Origin: DAINBT01 sp036732785
GTDB lineage: Bacteria; Planctomycetota; Phycisphaerae; Sedimentisphaerales; SM23-30
Direction: 5' to 3'
Assembly (NCBI GenBank): GCA_964537505.1
Contig: CAZICK010000133.1
Coordinates: 1 to 6,225, forward strand
Length of the DNA: 6,225 bases
Positions 5,665 to 6,225 of the stretch are shown here, piece after piece. The notes beneath the pieces are model-generated. The model had not been told where the DNA came from. It ran no database searches and saw only the letters and a program-made list of their open reading frames with translations. The position numbers were made by a program, and so were the translations under genes. The first letter of the stretch is position 1. Each line of letters starts with the position of its first letter.

Positions 5665-5772
5665 AACCGCCATCACAGTATTACTCGGCGAACCTTCGCC
5701 GGATTTATTTATTGCTATAACACGATATTCGATTTCAAGTCCTTTCGGCTGGTCAACCAATGTCCCTATTTT
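5659..5772 (-). pseudogene. C-terminal remnant of a fibronectin type III-like protein
   Basis: The minus-strand frame reads KGLEIEYRVIAINKSGEG, then SPSNTVMAVL and a TAA stop. This is the last two strands of a fibronectin type III domain, with the usual Y-R-V-x-A-x-N-x-x-G-x-G-x-x-S-N pattern. An in-frame stop at 5773-5775 cuts it to 37 codons, and upstream sequence is unrelated iterated DNA. It is therefore the 3' end of a lost secreted or surface protein gene. Inside it, CGGCGAA-CC-TTCGCCG (5686-5701) is a perfect 7-bp dyad. The fragment directly precedes the TIR gene and supplies its -35 box. Confidence 0.58.
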
Positions 5773-5817
5773 TCAATCTGATCCGTCAAATCTGTGCCAT
5801 CCAATTTCTATTTTCTT

Positions 5818-5895
5818 CTTTGCGCCTTTCGCATCTTTTTCGCCTTTTGCGTTTACTTATCTCATCTTCATCTTTGCGCCTTCGCGCCTTTGCGG
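5818..5895. repeat. Iterated TTTGCGCC motifs
   Basis: Degenerate copies of a short motif, CTTTGCGCCTTTCGC (from 5818), CGCCTTTTGCG (from 5841) and CTTTGCGCCTTCGCGCC (from 5872), are spread over about 80 bases with pyrimidine-rich spacers. There is no convincing coding frame. Motifs of this kind recur between genes in many uncultured-bacterium assemblies; the function is unknown. Confidence 0.5.
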
Positions 5896-5907
5896 GATTC
5901 TTATCTT

Positions 5908-5923
5908 CTAGTGCCTAGTGCCT
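5908..5923. repeat. 16-bp direct repeat, left copy
   Basis: CTAGTGCCTAGTGCCT is itself two tandem 8-mers and is identical to 6192-6207. It contains the stop codon of the 29-codon minus-strand ORF. An identical 16-mer pair 284 bp apart is not expected by chance in a window this size. Confidence 0.65.
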
Positions 5924-5997
5924 GTTTCTTCTTCAATTCCTCTTTTTCCTGCAGCTAATTTTCTCAGTGGCATTTCATAATAGGCCCACAATTCCAT
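5908..5997 (-). CDS. Possible 29-aa ORF under a strong promoter
   Basis: The minus-strand ATG at 5997 opens MELWAYYEMPLRKLAAGK and closes within the 16-bp repeat at 5908. The start lies only about 8-10 bases after the predicted transcription start, too close for a normal ribosome site despite AAGG upstream, so translation would be near-leaderless. The peptide matches no family I know. It may be a truncated 5' end of a longer gene, whose original continuation was replaced by repeats, or a transcribed non-coding leader. Confidence 0.22.
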   Translation of the reverse strand: MELWAYYEMPLRKLAAGKRGIEEETGTRH

Positions 5998-6011
5998 AGC
6001 CTTAACTTTGC

Positions 6012-6040
6012 AGTATATCCATGCGCTCAAATCGTGTCAA
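6012..6040 (-). promoter_or_regulatory. Near-consensus sigma70 promoter
   Basis: On the minus strand TTGACA (6035-6040, perfect) and TATACT (6012-6017, five of six) are separated by exactly 17 bases. Transcription would start near 6006 and run leftward toward the TIR genes, whose first start codon is about 410 bases away. No good minus-strand terminator is visible in between. This is the strongest promoter match I see in the window. Confidence 0.72.
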
Positions 6041-6051
6041 GCCCATTTCCG

Positions 6052-6080
6052 TTTTTTTCTGGTTTTTTTCTGTTTTTTTT
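6052..6080 (-). promoter_or_regulatory. Phased A-tracts, possible UP element or curved DNA
   Basis: On the minus strand, runs of A8, A7 and A7 (plus-strand T-runs at 6073-6080, 6063-6069 and 6052-6058) are centred about 10.5-11 bases apart. The nearest begins 12 bases upstream of the TTGACA box. Such phasing bends DNA, and its position fits a UP-element or curvature that boosts the adjacent promoter. Confidence 0.5.
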
Positions 6081-6190
6081 AGCCCCCCCCACCTCCTGTT
6101 TTCTTCCCTGTCCGCCGACCCCCGACCTCTGACCCCTCCGTCCTTCCCCCCCCACCGGTCCGCCCTCTGCCTTCTTCCTTCTTCTCTCTT
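6081..6190. repeat. Low-complexity pyrimidine-rich tract
   Basis: Includes a C8 run (6083-6090), iterated GACCCC/GACCTCTGACCCC motifs (about 6117-6137), a second C8 run, and CTTCTTCC repeats. No coding frame is visible. The strand asymmetry (C/T on plus) is extreme, and the tract fits slipped-strand-prone minisatellite DNA. Confidence 0.5.
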
Positions 6191-6191
6191 A

Positions 6192-6207
6192 CTAGTGCCT
6201 AGTGCCT
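6192..6207. repeat. 16-bp direct repeat, right copy
   Basis: CTAGTGCCTAGTGCCT, identical to 5908-5923 and followed by a further diverged unit (CGTGCCT). Together the two copies bracket the promoter, A-tracts and 29-codon ORF. Confidence 0.65.
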
Positions 6208-6225
6208 CGTGCCTTCTTCCGCCCC

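Noticed and set aside
5686..5701. CGGCGAA-CC-TTCGCCG hairpin as a terminator of transcription from the 6012-6040 promoter
   Set aside because: Perfect 7-bp dyad, but it has no T-run on the minus strand, so leftward intrinsic termination is not supported.

Overview
The window looks like an accessory stretch of a bacterial chromosome, probably from an uncultured or metagenomic genome. A firm taxonomic call is not possible. The sulfatase and fibronectin-type gene ends, together with short iterated motifs of the kind TTTGCGCC and CTAGTGCC, would fit Planctomycetota or Desulfobacterota-like genomes, but this rests on general familiarity and no search was run.

Left part (1-2221), moderately GC-rich and ordinary: a class I O-methyltransferase of the acetylserotonin OMT type on the minus strand. 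Divergent from it are a small basic hypothetical protein (76 aa) and a DedA/VTT-family membrane protein, both on the plus strand.

Middle left (2222-2881), a gene graveyard: a minus-strand C-terminal scrap of an arylsulfatase, a second possible gene 3' end, and a 178-bp foldback MITE with 18-bp terminal inverted repeats. A GC-rich palindrome and a terminator-like hairpin follow. No intact gene is seen here.

Centre (2882-5664), more AT-rich and the main interest: two minus-strand genes encoding different TIR-domain proteins. The upstream one (348 aa) has a TIR domain followed by helical/coiled-coil sequence. The downstream one (383 aa) has a TIR-like domain followed by what looks like a catalytically dead phospholipase-D-like sensor domain. 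Both keep the W-x3-E arrangement expected for a TIR NADase. Between them lie a terminator-like hairpin, an 11-unit array of about 21-bp repeats with internal dyads, and a possible 34-codon ORF. The upstream TIR gene has its own promoter with a perfect TATAAT, whose -35 box sits on the last codon and stop of a fibronectin-III-like gene remnant. The pair resembles an anti-phage, NAD+-linked defence module, but no partner of a named TIR system (ThsA, pAgo, SAVED) is present.

Right end (5665-6225): no intact gene. It holds the FN3-like remnant, short iterated motifs, and a near-consensus minus-strand sigma70 promoter with helically phased A-tracts upstream. That promoter reads into a 29-codon ORF that ends inside a 16-bp repeat, and the same 16-bp repeat recurs near the window edge. 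This block looks like a small recurrent cassette that could feed transcription leftward into the TIR genes.
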